Positions 22,441-34,209 of a DNA stretch of 64,000 nucleotides are shown here, one piece after another. Under the pieces are notes generated by a model. The model saw nothing but the letters and a program-made list of their open reading frames with translations. It was not told where the DNA came from and made no database searches. Both the position numbers and the translations under genes were made by a program. This stretch comes from Eurosta solidaginis (Eukaryota > Arthropoda > Insecta > Diptera > Tephritidae), in the NCBI RefSeq assembly GCF_040869045.1, contig NC_090319.1, positions 46,162,779-46,226,778 of the forward strand. The letters are read 5' to 3'. Within the stretch, counting starts at the first letter, position 1, and each line of letters begins with the position of its first letter.

Positions 22441-22827
22441 CTTCGCGGCAATGTGATGATTGCTAATAATTTCCAGAATATTTAAAACATTTTGTTTCCT
22501 CCCTAACTCCAAATTTTAACCGTCTTTTTGTTGAAAATCCTAAACTTGTAAAGTTGAATATACCTATAACTTGATGCTAGTCTCTATAAAAGTATATTCA
22601 ACTCAACGGTTATTGGAATACCTTATTGAAATCGAACGTTCGATTTTGTAATATTACGTATACGCCATGTATGTACCACTCACTATTCTTTGTTGAACCA
22701 TTATTAATTTGATCGCCTATCAGATATTGAAATCATTGAATGGCATATCTCGAAATTGGTGTCCTCTAGCGAAGTTTTCAAAACTTTTCAAATCCGGTAA
22801 GAAAAACGTGAGTAAGAATACAAAAAT

Positions 22828-24982
22828 GATCGCGGGTTCGAATCGAGCTCAAGGCCTAACAATAATTTTTTATCATTATTATTGTTATGATAAATTTTTT
22901 CTTAATTGAAAAAATTTTTAAATTAGAATAGAAGAAAGAAAAAATTTTAGACAACTGCCAAAGCTCGTTGTATAGATCCATTTCGGGAACTGCTAAATTC
23001 CTTCATCGGCAACGTTTAGGCTCCGCTGCTATAACCATTCCACCGCTGTGGTGGCTGAATGATGAAGGAATTTAGCAGTTCCCGAAATGGATCTATACAA
23101 CGAGCTTTGGCAGTTGTCTAAAATTTTTTCTTTCTTCTATTCTAATTTAAAAATTTTTTCAATTAAGAAAAAATTTGTCATAACAATAATAATGATAAAA
23201 AATTATTGTTAGGCCTTGAGCTCGATTCGAACCCGCGATCTTAAAATCAGTAGGCCGATATAACAACAAAAATTGTTAATACATCCCAGAGCACGGGGAG
23301 AGAAGTGTCAATAAAATATGACACTATGGCAGCATTGCCAACAAACAAGTCCAATTTTCACAGCTATTCTGCAACAGATGTCGCAGTGTTGTGAATATCA
23401 ATTGGCACGAACCAGAATGGAAGTAGGATTAATGAAGACAAACAAAAAACCGCTGTGGTGGCTGAATGGTTATAGCAGCGCCGCCTAAACGTTGCCGATG
23501 AAGGAATTTAGCAGTTCCCGAAATGGATCTATACAACGAGCTTTGGCAGTTGTCTAAAATTTTTTCTTTCTTCTATTCTAATTTAAAAATTTTTTCAATT
23601 AAGAAAAAATTTGTCATAACAATAATAATGATAAAAAATTATTGTTAGGCCTTGAGCTCGATTCGAACCCGCGATCTTAAAATCAGTAGGCCGATATAAC
23701 AACAAAAATTGTTAATACATCCCAGAGCACGGGGAGAGAAGTGTCAATAAAATATGACACTATGGCAGCATTGCCAACAAACAAGTCCAATTTTCACAGC
23801 TATTCTGCAACAGATGTCGCAGTGTTGTGAATATCAATTGGCACGAACCAGAATGGAAGTAGGATTAATGAAGACAAACAAAAAACCGCTGTGGTGGCTG
23901 AATGGTTATAGCAGCGGCGCCTAAACGTTGCCGATGAAGGAATTTAGCAGTTCCCGAAATGGATCTATACAACGAGCTTTGGCAGTTGTCTAAAATTTTT
24001 TCTTTCTTCTATTCTAATTTAAAAATTTTTTCAATTAAGAAAAAATTTGTCATAACAATAATAATGATAAAAAATTATTGTTAGGCCTTGAGCTCGATTC
24101 GAACCCGCGATCTTAAAATCAGTAGGCCGATATAACAACAAAAATTGTTAATACATCCCAGAGCACGGGGAGAGAAGTGTCAATAAAATATGACACTATG
24201 GCAGCATTGCCAACAAACAAGTCCAATTTTCACAGCTATTCTGCAACAGATGTCGCAGTGTTGTGAATATCAATTGGCACGAACCAGAATGGAAGTAGGA
24301 TTAATGAAGACAAACAAAAAACCGCTGTGGTGGCTGAATGGTTATAGCAGCGGCGCCTAAACGTTGCCGATGAAGGAATTTAGCAGTTCCCGAAATGGAT
24401 CTATACAACGAGCTTTGGCAGTTGTCTAAAATTTTTTCTTTCTTCTATTCTAATTTAAAAATTTTTTCAATTAAGAAAAAATTTGTCATAACAATAATAA
24501 TGATAAAAAATTATTGTTAGGCCTTGAGCTCGATTCGAACCCGCGATCTTAAAATCAGTAGGCCGATATAACAACAAAAATTGTTAATACATCCCAGAGC
24601 ACGGGGAAAGAAGTGTCAATAAAATATGACACTATGGCAGCATTGCCAACAAACAAGTCCAATTTTCACAGCTATTCTGCAACAGATGTCGCAGTGTTGT
24701 GAATATCAATTGGCACGAACCAGAATGGAAGTAGGATTAATGAAGACAAACAAAAAACCGCTGTGGTGGCTGAATGGTTATAGCAGCGGCGCCTAAACGT
24801 TGCCGATGAAGGAATTTAGCAGTTCCCGAAATGGATCTATACAACGAGCTTTGGCAGTTGTCTAAAATTTTTTCTTTCTTCTATTCTAATTTAAAAATTT
24901 TTTCAATTAAGAAAAAATTTGTCATAACAATAATAATGATAAAAAATTATTGTTAGGCCTTGAGCTCGATTCGAACCCGCGA
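22828..24982. repeat. 436-bp tandem repeat bounded by inverted repeats (foldback-like)
   Basis: The unit is marked by CCGCTGTGGTGGCTGAATGG. Its starts at 23451, 23887, 24323 and 24759 are exactly 436 bp apart, and an earlier shortened unit begins at 23044. Monomers are nearly identical. The left end (22828-23007) is a 180-bp inverted copy of 23061-23240, and the whole block begins GATCGCGGGTTCGAATCG and ends with its complement. It joins the end of duplication copy 1 directly to the start of copy 2. A diverged relative with the same inverted-then-direct layout lies at 43372-43947. A tRNA-like box A (TGGCTGAATGGTTATAGC) and box B (GGGTTCGAATC, other strand) are embedded. Confidence 0.85.
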
Positions 24983-25032
24983 ACTCAATATTTATGTTAT
25001 AATTAAAACTAATAAAATAAAATTGTTTATCA

Positions 25033-25430
25033 AATAAAAAGATGATAAAAAATTTTTAAGGACTACCTTTATATAATGGACCAAAAAATAGGAGGCAATT
25101 TTTGCTTTAATACAGATATAATCTTGTAGAATTTTTACTAAAAAACTTTAACAATAGCTCTCGTAAAAGAATTTTAGGATTTAAAATTATAAAGGTGGAG
25201 CGCAATCTTTCAATTTAAGGCAAACCATGTACTTGGGATTAACTAATTGATTATTTAAAATTTAAGCATTCGCTCTACCATTATAATTTTAAATCCCAAA
25301 ATTCTATTGTTAAAGTTTTTCAGTCAAAATTCAACAAGATTATGTTTGTATTAAAGGAAAAATTGCCTTCTATTTTTTGGTCCATTTATATAAAGGTAGT
25401 CCTTAAAATTTTTTTATCATCTTCTTATTT
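25033..25430. repeat. Large hairpin, duplication copy 2
   Basis: Same two-arm structure as 14951-15360. The right arm lacks about 11 bp near 25304 that copy 1 has, so pairing of the arms is slightly less complete here. Confidence 0.8.
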
Positions 25431-25475
25431 TCACTTCTTTAGTGCTGCCTACAAAAAGGCATTTCGAATTTTGGC

Positions 25476-26825
25476 TTCTGACTCACGGCCCAAGCTTCAA
25501 GTCTCTAGCTCACCGGAAAGTTACTTAAAAATCGATTGCAAGATTTCCTCGTTTTTCAGGGATTTGTAGTTATCTCAATTAGCACGCCACCTAGCGGAAC
25601 TTTGTTTTCTATAAATTGTATTGTCACCAAGCCTCGAACTGTGTACCAAGTTTCAAGTCTCTATGTTATGGCGAAGTTACTTAAAAATGGATTAAAAAAT
25701 TCCCAAATCAAAACTAATTTTCTTAATATCTAGACCCAAGCGCCACCTAGCGAATTTTGTTTATTCAAATATGGCATTGTCACCGCGTTCTGACTCACTG
25801 CCCAAGTTTCAGGTCTCTAGCCCACCGGGAGGTTACCTAAAAATCGATCGCAAGTTTCCCTCCGTTTTTTCAGGGATGTTCAGGGATTTTCGTTTATCTC
25901 GATTCGTCTGCCACCTGGCGGCATTTTGTTTTTCACGAATTGTAGTGCCATAGACTCGCAAACTAAGTGCTAAGTTGCAAATTTCTAGGTAGCCGGACAG
26001 TTAGTTAAAAATGGATTGAAAAATTTCCAAATAAAAATTAATTTTCTTATTATCTCGATCCATGCACCACCTAGCGGATTTTTTTTGATAAAATATTGCA
26101 TTGTGACCGGGTTCTGGCTCACGGCTCAAATTTCATATCTCCAGTTCACCGGAAAGTTACTAAAAAATCGATTGCAAGCTTCCCCTCGTTTTTCAAGGAT
26201 TTGTAGTTATCTCACATAGCGCTACTTAGCGGAATTTTGTTTCCTCTAGATTTTATTGTCACCAAGCCTCGAACTGTGCGCCAAGTTTCAAGTCTCTAGG
26301 TCACCGGGAAGTTAGTTAAAAATGGATTGAAAGATTTCCAAATCAAAATTAATTTTCTTAATATCTCGATCCAGGCGCTACCTAACGAAATTTTTTTGAT
26401 CAAATATTGCATTGCCACCGGGTTCTGACACACGGCCCAAGTTTCAGGTCTCTAGATCATCGGGAAGTTACTTAAAAATCGATCGCAAAATTCCCTGCAT
26501 TTTTTCAGAGATTTTCAGCGATTTTCGTTTATCTCAATTCTTCTGCCACCTGGCGGCATTTTGTTTTCCACGAATTGTAGTGCCATCGTCTCGCAAACTA
26601 TGTGCTAAGTTTCAAGTCTCTGGATCCCCGAGAAGTTAGTTAAAAGTCGATCGCAAAATTTCCATTTTAAAATTTATTTTCTGTATATCTCGATCCGTGC
26701 GCCACCTAGCGGATTTTGTTTTCACTTGCGTTGTAATGTCTCCCAGATCTGAACTATGCTCTGAGTATCAAGTGCCTAGCTTGACGGGAAGTTACCGAAA
26801 AAGACTTTTCCGTGGGTCAAAAATT
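25476..26825 (+). repeat. CGCCACC tandem repeat, duplication copy 2
   Basis: Unit-by-unit counterpart of 15395-17045 without the 303-bp insertion. The closing units share GATCCGTGCGCCACCTAGCG near 26690. Confidence 0.8.
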
Positions 26826-27171
26826 TATATGGAAATGAGGGGACAAATATGGAAGCGACTTAATATAAAAGTATAATAAAATAAGTTGTCCCTATGTACT
26901 ACATATGTTCCATTGGTATTAACAAAACTGTCCATATGTCAAGATGTCCAATTGATTGAGATGTTTTTTTGGCACCATCCCATCAGATTTTGTCATTTTG
27001 TCCTTATTTTTGAAAGCTCAGTTAAAATTGTCTGTACGTTTGTATATTTACATATATACTCAACCAATTACATATATAAGCTTAACTACTTTTATTACTT
27101 AAGCATATACGATTTAAGCTGGCTATTATTTTTGCATACATAATATTGAAAGGAGAGTTAAGTCCCCTCAT

Positions 27172-27546
27172 CGAGTTAAGGGATATAGTATATGCCGCGG
27201 CAGGTGTGACTGTCGTAGGAGGCGCCTAAAAATACACAAATGATTGAAGGCGTTGTGGGATTCAATGGATTGCTGTGTAATTTATAGTTTCTTCAACTTA
27301 ATTGTCAACCTCATTTACACGTAGCGAGTCCTATTTCTTGGGCAGGCAATGATCTGACACCTCCAAAATTTTCATGGAACTAGGGGGCGAGGGCGAGATG
27401 TCCTAGAAGGTTCAATGTAGTATTGTCAAATCGTCCCGAAATAGTGGGGCTTGTAACTTAATGGTGCTTGTTACCTTATCTATATCCGGCAAAGGATCAT
27501 CAACACTATGCAAAACCTTCGGCGAGTGTCCTTATCGCTACAACAG
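27172..27546 (+). mobile_element. Degenerate (CAA)n element, copy 2
   Basis: Paralogue of 17396-17766. It contains GCCGCGGCAGGTGTGACTG and TCCTTATCGCTACAACAG, and has an extra TTAATGGTGCTTGT near 27458 that copy 1 lost. Confidence 0.7.
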
Positions 27547-28295
27547 TAAAAGGAGATTATAGTATTGAGCATCCTTAGCCTTTTTAAATATTTCTCTTGT
27601 TGCACTACTGAGCTATACAAAAATCTTGCAAGTACATAAATAAAGATTAGCACTAAATGCTGTCTTAGCGGGCTACTATTTTGGCATAGCAAAAGCTCAA
27701 CGATGTCCACCTTTACAATTTATTTGGTTGAACCATTTATTTGCTCCGCATAAATCATGACGTTGTCAGTCAGTTCAAGCAGATTATTTGAAAGTCTATA
27801 ATTTTATGTCATGTAAGTGAATTGAATTGAAGATTTATACCAATATAACTCACATGTGTCAAATCAAATGTGACTTTTATTACGATTTGATTGACTACTT
27901 CTTTAATGATGGACAACATTTTTATTTAAATTGTTTTGGCTTAGCTTCCCTGAAGCGAACACGAAAAATTTGTATGAACAAAGAATACAATAAACGTTTT
28001 GGTGTGCTATTGAGCGTCTTATGAGGTAAATGGTTGTATGTGCGACAAAACTCTCACATATTTGAATAGTTGGTATACAGATATACCTCTCGCTGTTGGA
28101 ATGGTGAAACATATATATATATATTAAAATATATATAAAAATATACATAAATATATTTTTTATATATAAGGGTGTTACAGTGATATTTATATAGACGCTG
28201 AATGTGAAAAATTGGACAAAATATTTCTACTTGGCAGATTCTCACTCATAAAAAATCACTTACCTAAATGACCAATGTTGTAAAATATTAAATTA

Positions 28296-28975
28296 ACACT
28301 AGTGATGTGAGGCCAATTCATCGAGCTCCTCGTTGTGTTTCACTAATCAATCATGAAGTTGTGTGTCAAATGATACAAGAAATGGGTGACAGTGGCGTAA
28401 TCGAACCACTAGCTATTCCATGAAGCTCACCGGTAGTATTTTGAAAACCAAGGATGGCTAAATAAGGTTTTACGTGGACTACCGTAAGTTGACTGATGTT
28501 ATGAAAAAGGATAGTTGCCCTTTGCGAAGAATTGATAACACTCTGCTCTCGCTATCTAGTAACAAATGGTCTTTCATTTTAGACTTCAAAAGTAACTATT
28601 GGCAAGCGGAGGTGAAGGAGGAAAACAAGGAGAAAATAGCCTTAAATGCCGGAAATTGTCTTTGGCAACTCCACACTACTTCTAAGAAACATCTTTGGTG
28701 TACCTAGACGAAATCATCCTATTGGGAAACAAATTTTCTAGAGAATATCTGGTAATGCTCTGATATTAAGTCCCAAAAAGTTTTCACTATTTAAAAAGAA
28801 ATTAAGTTGTTTGGATCATTAAAGAACGACGGAGCGCATCTGCAATGCGAACGAGAATACATGGAGGCTGTGAAAGATTGGCCAGGACCACAAAAGCTGC
28901 ATGAACTAAGAATTTTCTTCGATTTGTACCACATTTCGTCAGCGTAGCCAATAGCTTGCACGAGCATATAAAGAA
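28296..28975 (+). pseudogene. Ty3/gypsy reverse transcriptase relic, copy 2
   Basis: Paralogue of 20965-21654. It reads MIQEMGDSGVIEPLAIP, VDYRKLTDVMKKDSCPLRRI, ILDFKSNYWQAEVKEENKEK and VYLDEIILLG. The inactivating Asp-to-Glu change at the catalytic site is shared with copy 1 and so predates the duplication. Confidence 0.8.
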
Positions 28976-29485
28976 CAAGTAAGGAAGGTTAAGTTCGGGT
29001 GTAACCGAGCATTACATATCCAGCTGCCAAATTACAGCTTGCAAAACTTTTAAATTACTTTCTTTTAAAAGTGGGCGGTGCCACACCCACTTTCCAAAAT
29101 TTTACTAATTTTCTATTCTGCGTCATAAGGTCAAACCACCCACCTACCTTATCCGTCTTTGGTAATGAATTATTGCATTTTTTATTTTTTTTTTTCGAAA
29201 TTTTCGATATCGAAAAAGTGGGCGTGGTTAGAGTTCAATTTCGTTCATTTTAAATAGCGATCTGAGATAAGTGCCCAGGAACTTACATACCAAAGTTCAT
29301 TAAGATACCTCAAAATTTACTCAAGTCATCGTGTTTACGGACAGACGGACGGACATGGCTAAATGAATTTATTTTTTCGCCCATATCATTTTGATATAAA
29401 GAAGTCTATATCTATCTCCATTAGTTTATGCCGTTACTGGGTACCGTTTTGCGAACAAAATGAAGCTCTGCTAAGGTGAGTATAA
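28976..29485 (+). mobile_element. Short Helentron-like element (copy b'), in duplication copy 2
   Basis: Paralogue of 21655-22151. Near its right end it reads AAGCTCTGCTAAGG, closer to the family's subterminal AGCTCTGCTCAACTGAG than copy 1 is, so this copy preserves the ancestral end better. Confidence 0.75.
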
Positions 29486-29805
29486 AAATAAAGCTTTAAA
29501 TGAAAAACTTAGCAAAAAGTGGCTTCCAAAAATTGAAGGAGCCTTTAAGCCCTACCCCAATGTTGGCATATCTGATTCCAAGAGCGACGTTTATTCTAGA
29601 TACAGATGCGAGTCGATATGCTATTGGAGTCACAACTTGTCGATGAATAGGAGATGGATTTAAAACACCAGAGAGGGAACTGTTGAGTTACAAGGAGGGA
29701 GCTGCTGGCTTTGGTAGAGTGCATTAAGCATTTGCACGAGCATTTGAATGACTTTGTCAGTTCCGAAATTAGGAAGGTCAATTGGCACTGCCTGTAAAGC
29801 TACAA
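29486..29805 (+). pseudogene. Ty3/gypsy RNase H relic, copy 2
   Basis: FILDTDASRYAIGV near 29591 and LLALVECIKHLHEHL near 29702. It includes the stretch around 29638-29680 that copy 1 lacks, so it is the more complete paralogue. Confidence 0.75.
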
Positions 29806-30190
29806 CTTCGCGGCAATGTGATGATTGCTAATAATTTCCAGAATATTTAAAACATTTTGCTTCCTCCCTAACTCCAAATTTTAACCGTCTTTTTGTTGAA
29901 AATCCTAAACTTGTAAACTTGAATATACCTATAACTTGATGCTAGTCTCTATAAAAGTATATTCAACTCAACGGCTATTGGAATACCTTACTGAAATCGA
30001 ACGTTCGATTTTGTAATATTACGTATACGCCATGTATGTACCACTCACTATTCTTTGTTGAACCATTATTAATTTGATCGCCTATCAGATATTGAAATCA
30101 TTGAATGGCATATCTCGAAATTGGTGTCCTCTAGCGAAGTTTTCAAAACTTTTCAAATCCGGCAAGAAAAACGTGAGTAAGAATACAAAA

Positions 30191-30479
30191 TGTTGAAAAA
30201 AATTTGTTGGGTAAGAATGTCAAAAAACCTAAGTCTAAATTCGAACAAAATTTTTCAGTTTTGTGGAGCCTTTCTGAGATCATCGCAAAAATCAACAACT
30301 AAAGAAGAACCGACGCTTTTCTACAAAGCCAAACCTTATCCTTCCACTATGAGAAATACGCTCGCAATGGTCCGCGATAAACTATTACGAAACATGAAGT
30401 CAAAAATAATAGTTAAAACTGGTTTTCTTACTTTTAGTAATTAGAGATAGCTCGGAAACGATAGGTAAGAAAGCTTTGC
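30191..30479. other. Single-copy stretch right of the duplication
   Basis: An 84-codon open frame at 30190-30444 (plus strand) has no recognisable motif, and I do not call it a gene. Confidence 0.4.
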
Positions 30480-30990
30480 TTTATATTTGGGACTTTTTTC
30501 TTGACTATTTTGTTGTCATTTGGCGCTTATCTCAGAACCACAGTGAGGTAATTTCGGGAATCTTTCGGAAACCTTTGGGAACTATCTTGGGATCATTTCT
30601 CTATTATTCTTGGTAACGTATTGGAATAATTTCAGAAATATTTTCAATTGTTGTTGGGACTATTTCGGGATCGTTTCATAACCATTCTGAAACTATTTTC
30701 GTGACTTTGGAGATCGTTACATTATTATTTCGAAATTGTTTTCAGAATCATTTCGGATAGGTTTTGGCCGTCTAACAGGACGCGCCAGTCGTTTCGTCGC
30801 TGAGCTAACTTTCGCCAATTGGTAACATTAGATAAGCTAATCTTAGGGAGCATTTCAATAATAAATACCGGAAAGTTTCTGAGAAACCTGAGCACCATTT
30901 AGTGATAATTTTAGTACTTTTTCGGGATTATTTTCAGAATCATTTCAGGGTTGGTTTGCGACAAGTACGTCAGCATAGTAGCATTATTCA
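30480..30990 (+). repeat. Degenerate short repeat with TTTCGGGA words
   Basis: Variants of ATTTCGGGATCATTTC, ATTTCAGAATCATTTC and similar recur every 25-40 bases. It is an old, poorly ordered minisatellite. A non-repetitive patch from about 30770 to 30860 splits it. Confidence 0.55.
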
Positions 30991-31084
30991 GGAAAGTATT
31001 CCTAAACCTTGTTAAAGTTCAACCATAGCAAAGGTCGAGGGAAATATCTATGCATAAGCATTTTATTTATTATGCGAGTTTTTG

Positions 31085-31365
31085 TATTTCTCATCCTTTT
31101 TCCAGGAAGCGGAACTGTTTATAGAAAAAATTAAAGAAAGGCAAAACAAGGGAAAAAGAAAGAGACTGGTAAAGAGACAAAGTTAGAGAAATGTATAAGT
31201 ATAGTGATAGGGGGAGCGGCAAAGTGGAGAAAGTTAGATATAAAGATAGATTAAAGAAGAGAAAAAGGCAGAAATGGAGAAGAAGACTCAAAGGGAAAGA
31301 CAAAGAAGGATATAAGAGCGAAAAAGAGGAAGAGGAAAAAGGTAGAGAAAAACACTTCTAGAAAA
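31085..31365 (+). repeat. Purine-rich (GA) low-complexity tract
   Basis: The plus strand is almost only A and G (AAAGAAAGGC, GAGAAAAAGGCAG, AAAGAGGAAGAGG). The complementary strand's open frame of repeated Ser/Leu/Phe is a composition artefact. Confidence 0.75.
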
Positions 31366-31773
31366 TTATGCAGAAACCAAGCATAGATCAGAACAATTGG
31401 GCAGAGCGGTCTTCTTGTTTGTTAAAAAAATAAAAGTCGAATGAGTACAAAATCGTATAAGTTAAGCTTAGGTATCATTCATTCATTAAGCTTTTATATT
31501 TATAATATTTTCAAAGCAGTGACCATTGCAACATTACCAACCAATGACAAGTTTGCTTGACGTTTTTCCCCGAGATCGACTTAGATATCTTGATTTATAG
31601 CTCTTTGTTTTTAATTTTTTTAACATTAATATAAAATTGTGGTTAATCTGAAACAGATCCGAGTGTTATTCACATAGTGTAGTCAAACAAATCATAATTG
31701 ATATATGTATTTATGTCTCTCACTTAATGACTCTCGCTCACTTAATGACTAAAATATAATAAATAGTAATAAT

Positions 31774-31797
31774 AAAAAAAAAAAAAAAAAAAAAAAA
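31774..31797 (+). repeat. Poly(A) run of 24
   Basis: A pure A run preceded by AATAATAAA. It could be the 3' tail of an unidentified retroposed sequence upstream, but no TSD or body was recognised. Confidence 0.6.
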
Positions 31798-32030
31798 CAT
31801 GGTGGTACGCATAACTTTATTTACTTCCTGCGAACATGTAATGTAACATAATGAAATGTCAGATAATGAAAAAAAGCTGTTGACGTGTTGAGAAGGTCAC
31901 TGAATAGCGTTGTTGTTATTTCCTAGAATTTTTTCTGTATTTATACTTTGGCAGTTTGGTGTTTCGCATGACCTGTCTAGAAATGGTAAAATGCTAACCA
32001 AACATGAAAATAATGATTCAGTGAGCTTAA

Positions 32031-32402
32031 CTAAAAAAAAAAAAAAATAAATGTAAGGCGCGATAACCTCCGAAGAGATCTAAGGCCAAGCTTCTTTTCC
32101 AATTTGCGTTGTGCTCCTCTTGATTTTCCCTACACATTGACCGGACGGGATTTACATGTTTTATGCCGACTCCGAACGGCATCTGCAAGGCAGATGAGTT
32201 TCCACTGAGAGGTTTTCATGGCAGAAATACACCCGGAGAGCTTGACAAACATTGCCGAGGGGCGACCATGCTTAGAAAAATTTTCTTCTAATTTAAAAAT
32301 CTTATTTCTAAAATTTTGATGTTGCCTTGCCCGGGGTTCGAACCCAGGGCATACGGTGTGGTAGGCGGAGCACGCTACCATCACACCACGGTGGCCGCCA
32401 CG
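32031..32402 (-). mobile_element. tRNA-derived SINE, full length, with TSD
   Basis: GTGAGCTTAA flanks both sides (32021-32030 and 32403-32412). On the minus strand it starts GCGGCCACCGTGGTGTGATG, has box-B-like GGGTTCGAACCC near 32336 and the body words TCTAAGCATGGTCGCCCC and GTGTATTTCTGCCATG, and ends GGTTATCGCGCCTTAC plus an A-rich tail. Its 372 bp include the tail. Intact promoter boxes make it one of the two best copies here. Confidence 0.9.
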
Positions 32403-32975
32403 GTGAGCTTAATTAACCAACCGAAAATCTGTCATGATTTCAGGCAATTAATTTTAGATGTGAAATGATTTCATATATTTCTTTATACATATTAAGTTGG
32501 CTACATTTGCATGCACATTAAGGTGGTCCATATTTTTTTCCAAATTGCTTTGATTTTCGATCTCACCTCCTAAAAAAATGGAATAGCTCTAAAATTTGTG
32601 TCAAAAAATTTTAGGTCAATGAAAAAAAATTTAGTGGTTGCGCAAGAAGCTACAAATCGTAAAAAGGGCGAATTTTTAGATTTGTTTGGTCCATCCTTAT
32701 TAATTTATTGGGGGCGAAATTATCTCTCACTTGTACCAATAACCTCTTTAAATAAAATAGTTAATATAAATTTTGCTTTCATAGTTGTGAAATAGCAGAA
32801 CTGCTAATATTTAAATTGAAAGCAAATTATTAAAATTTTTATTATGATTTTTTAAAAATTTTTTCGAGTACGCAGGTTTGTAGCTTATTCAATTTGACTT
32901 CGACGACATGCAAGTTTCAAAACCCTATCGACTACTCTTTAGTTTTGGGAATTTTTTTTCGTGACGGGTATTTGT

Positions 32976-33767
32976 TTTAGTTGTTGTTATTGTTGTTGTT
33001 GTACCGATAAGGCCTTGTGGAATGTTATCGATGTTGATGATCCTTTGCCGGATGCAGATACGGTACGTTCCGGTAACGTGCACCATTAAGGCACCAGTCC
33101 GACCTTCTCGGTAACGTTTTAGTATGATTACATGGAACCTTAAAGGTCAAGCCGCCCTCCCACCCCCTAGATCCAAGAGGAACTTGGGGTCGCCAGAGCC
33201 TCGGCTGTTAATGTAACTGGATTCGTCACGGATAGGTGTGGTTGTCAATTGGGTTGGAGAAGCTATATTTTGCGCTGGCAACACCATGAAAGGGCTTTGC
33301 TACACAACCTCTTTAATTAATTTAGTATTAGTCGGCGGCCACCGTGGTGTGATGGTAGCGTGCTCCGCCTACCACACCGAATGCCATGGGTTCACTCCCC
33401 GGGCAAAGCTACATCAAAATTTTAGAAATAAGGTTTTTCAATTAGAAGAAAATTTTTCTAAGCGGCGTCGCCGCTCGGCAGGGTTTCGCTAGCGCTCCAG
33501 GTGTATTTCTGCCATGAAAAGCCCTCACTGAAAACTCATCTGCCTTGCAGATGCCGTTCGGAGTCGGCATAAAACATGCAGGTCCCGTCCGGCCAATTTG
33601 TAGGGAAAATTAAGAGGAGCACGACGCAAATTGGAAGAGAAGCTCGACCTTAGATCTCTTCGGAGATTATCGCGCCTTACATTTATTTTATTTATTTATA
33701 GTCGCCTCTTACGACAGGCATACCTGCCGCGGGTATATTCTAAGCCCACTATTCCGCTGGGGTAGCT
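32976..33767 (-). mobile_element. (CAA)n-tailed SINE-like element, interrupted by a SINE
   Basis: The TSD GGTATTTGT lies at 32967-32975 and 33768-33776. On the minus strand it starts AGCTACCCCAGCGG, has TACCCGCGGCAGGTATGCC, and ends with TACAACAACAACAATAAC-like repeats. The SINE at 33335-33698 splits it. Length without that SINE and its TSD is about 420 bp, which agrees with 5153-5570. Confidence 0.85.
33335..33698 (+). mobile_element. tRNA-derived SINE, full length, nested
   Basis: It is inserted into the (CAA)n element with a 6-bp TSD, TAGTCG (33329-33334 and 33699-33704). Box-A-like GTGTGATGGTAGCGTGC and box-B-like GGGTTCACTCCC are present. The body runs through GAGTCGGCATAAAACATGC and the end ATTATCGCGCCTTAC, with an A/T-rich (ATTTATTTT) tail. 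Confidence 0.9.
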
Positions 33768-34209
33768 GGTATTTGTCATTATAAAATGAATGAAGAAAAC
33801 ATTTTTCCTTTACTTTGTATTTTAGTCTGTATCTCTGTTTTTATTTGACTGATTTCCAAAAGAGTAGTAATTTCAAAGAAAAAAGGAGTCAAATACAATT
33901 TTTATGTATGTATGTTTTGCTTTGAAAATGTTTGAACGTAGAAGCAATTTGAACACTTTTTTGTTTAATCCAAAAACTTTTTTTCTTCTTAATACAATGA
34001 AGGGCCACCCTAATGCACATATTTCATGAAGGATATGTGTGACTTATATATTATGTATACGAGGTGTAGAAAAGTTTTCGGAAATTTAGTTATAACTATC
34101 AACACTTTGTCGTTCGTCATCATCTGTCTTAGAGTTCGAAGTTCAAGTAAATGGCACATTTGGTTTATGTTTTATGTGTTTTTTTTTGCAAGCAACATAA
34201 CTGTTTAAT

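Larger units (their letters stand above)
14901..22825 (+). repeat. Segmental duplication, copy 1
   Basis: It matches 24983-30190 in the same order and orientation: foldback arm, CGCCACC repeats, degraded (CAA)n element, gypsy pol relic and a short Helentron-like element. By eye there are only a few differences per 100 bases. Large differences are private insertions at 16458-16760 and 18358-20809 in this copy, and a deletion of about 40 bp near 22309. Without the 2452-bp insertion its length is about 5.47 kb. Confidence 0.9.
24983..30190 (+). repeat. Segmental duplication, copy 2
   Basis: Direct-orientation paralogue of 14901-22825, starting at ACTCAATATT right after the 436-bp repeat block and ending at GAATACAAAA. 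It lacks the insertions at 16458-16760 and 18358-20809, so it serves as an empty-site control for both. Confidence 0.9.
32519..34012. mobile_element. Non-autonomous hAT-like element with nested insertions
   Basis: An exact 8-bp direct repeat, ATGCACAT (32511-32518 and 34013-34020), flanks short TIRs: TAAGGTGGTCC on the left and GGGCCACCCTA on the right. An 8-bp TSD is typical of hAT transposons. Removing the 801 bp of the nested insertion and its TSD leaves about 690 bp with no transposase. Confidence 0.75.

Noticed and set aside
23700..24982. tRNA genes suggested by GGTTCGAA-type box B words
   Set aside because: A and B boxes are on opposite strands and no cloverleaf closes; these are tRNA-like pieces of a repeat.
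30190..30444. 84-codon basic open frame
   Set aside because: No recognisable motif and no supporting context. It starts at the duplication edge.
31091..31303. Minus-strand frame rich in Leu/Ser/Phe, possible membrane protein
   Set aside because: It is a consequence of the GA-rich tract on the plus strand.
32330..32400. tRNA gene at the SINE head
   Set aside because: The acceptor stem does not close and the sequence continues into the SINE body; other copies share the same head.
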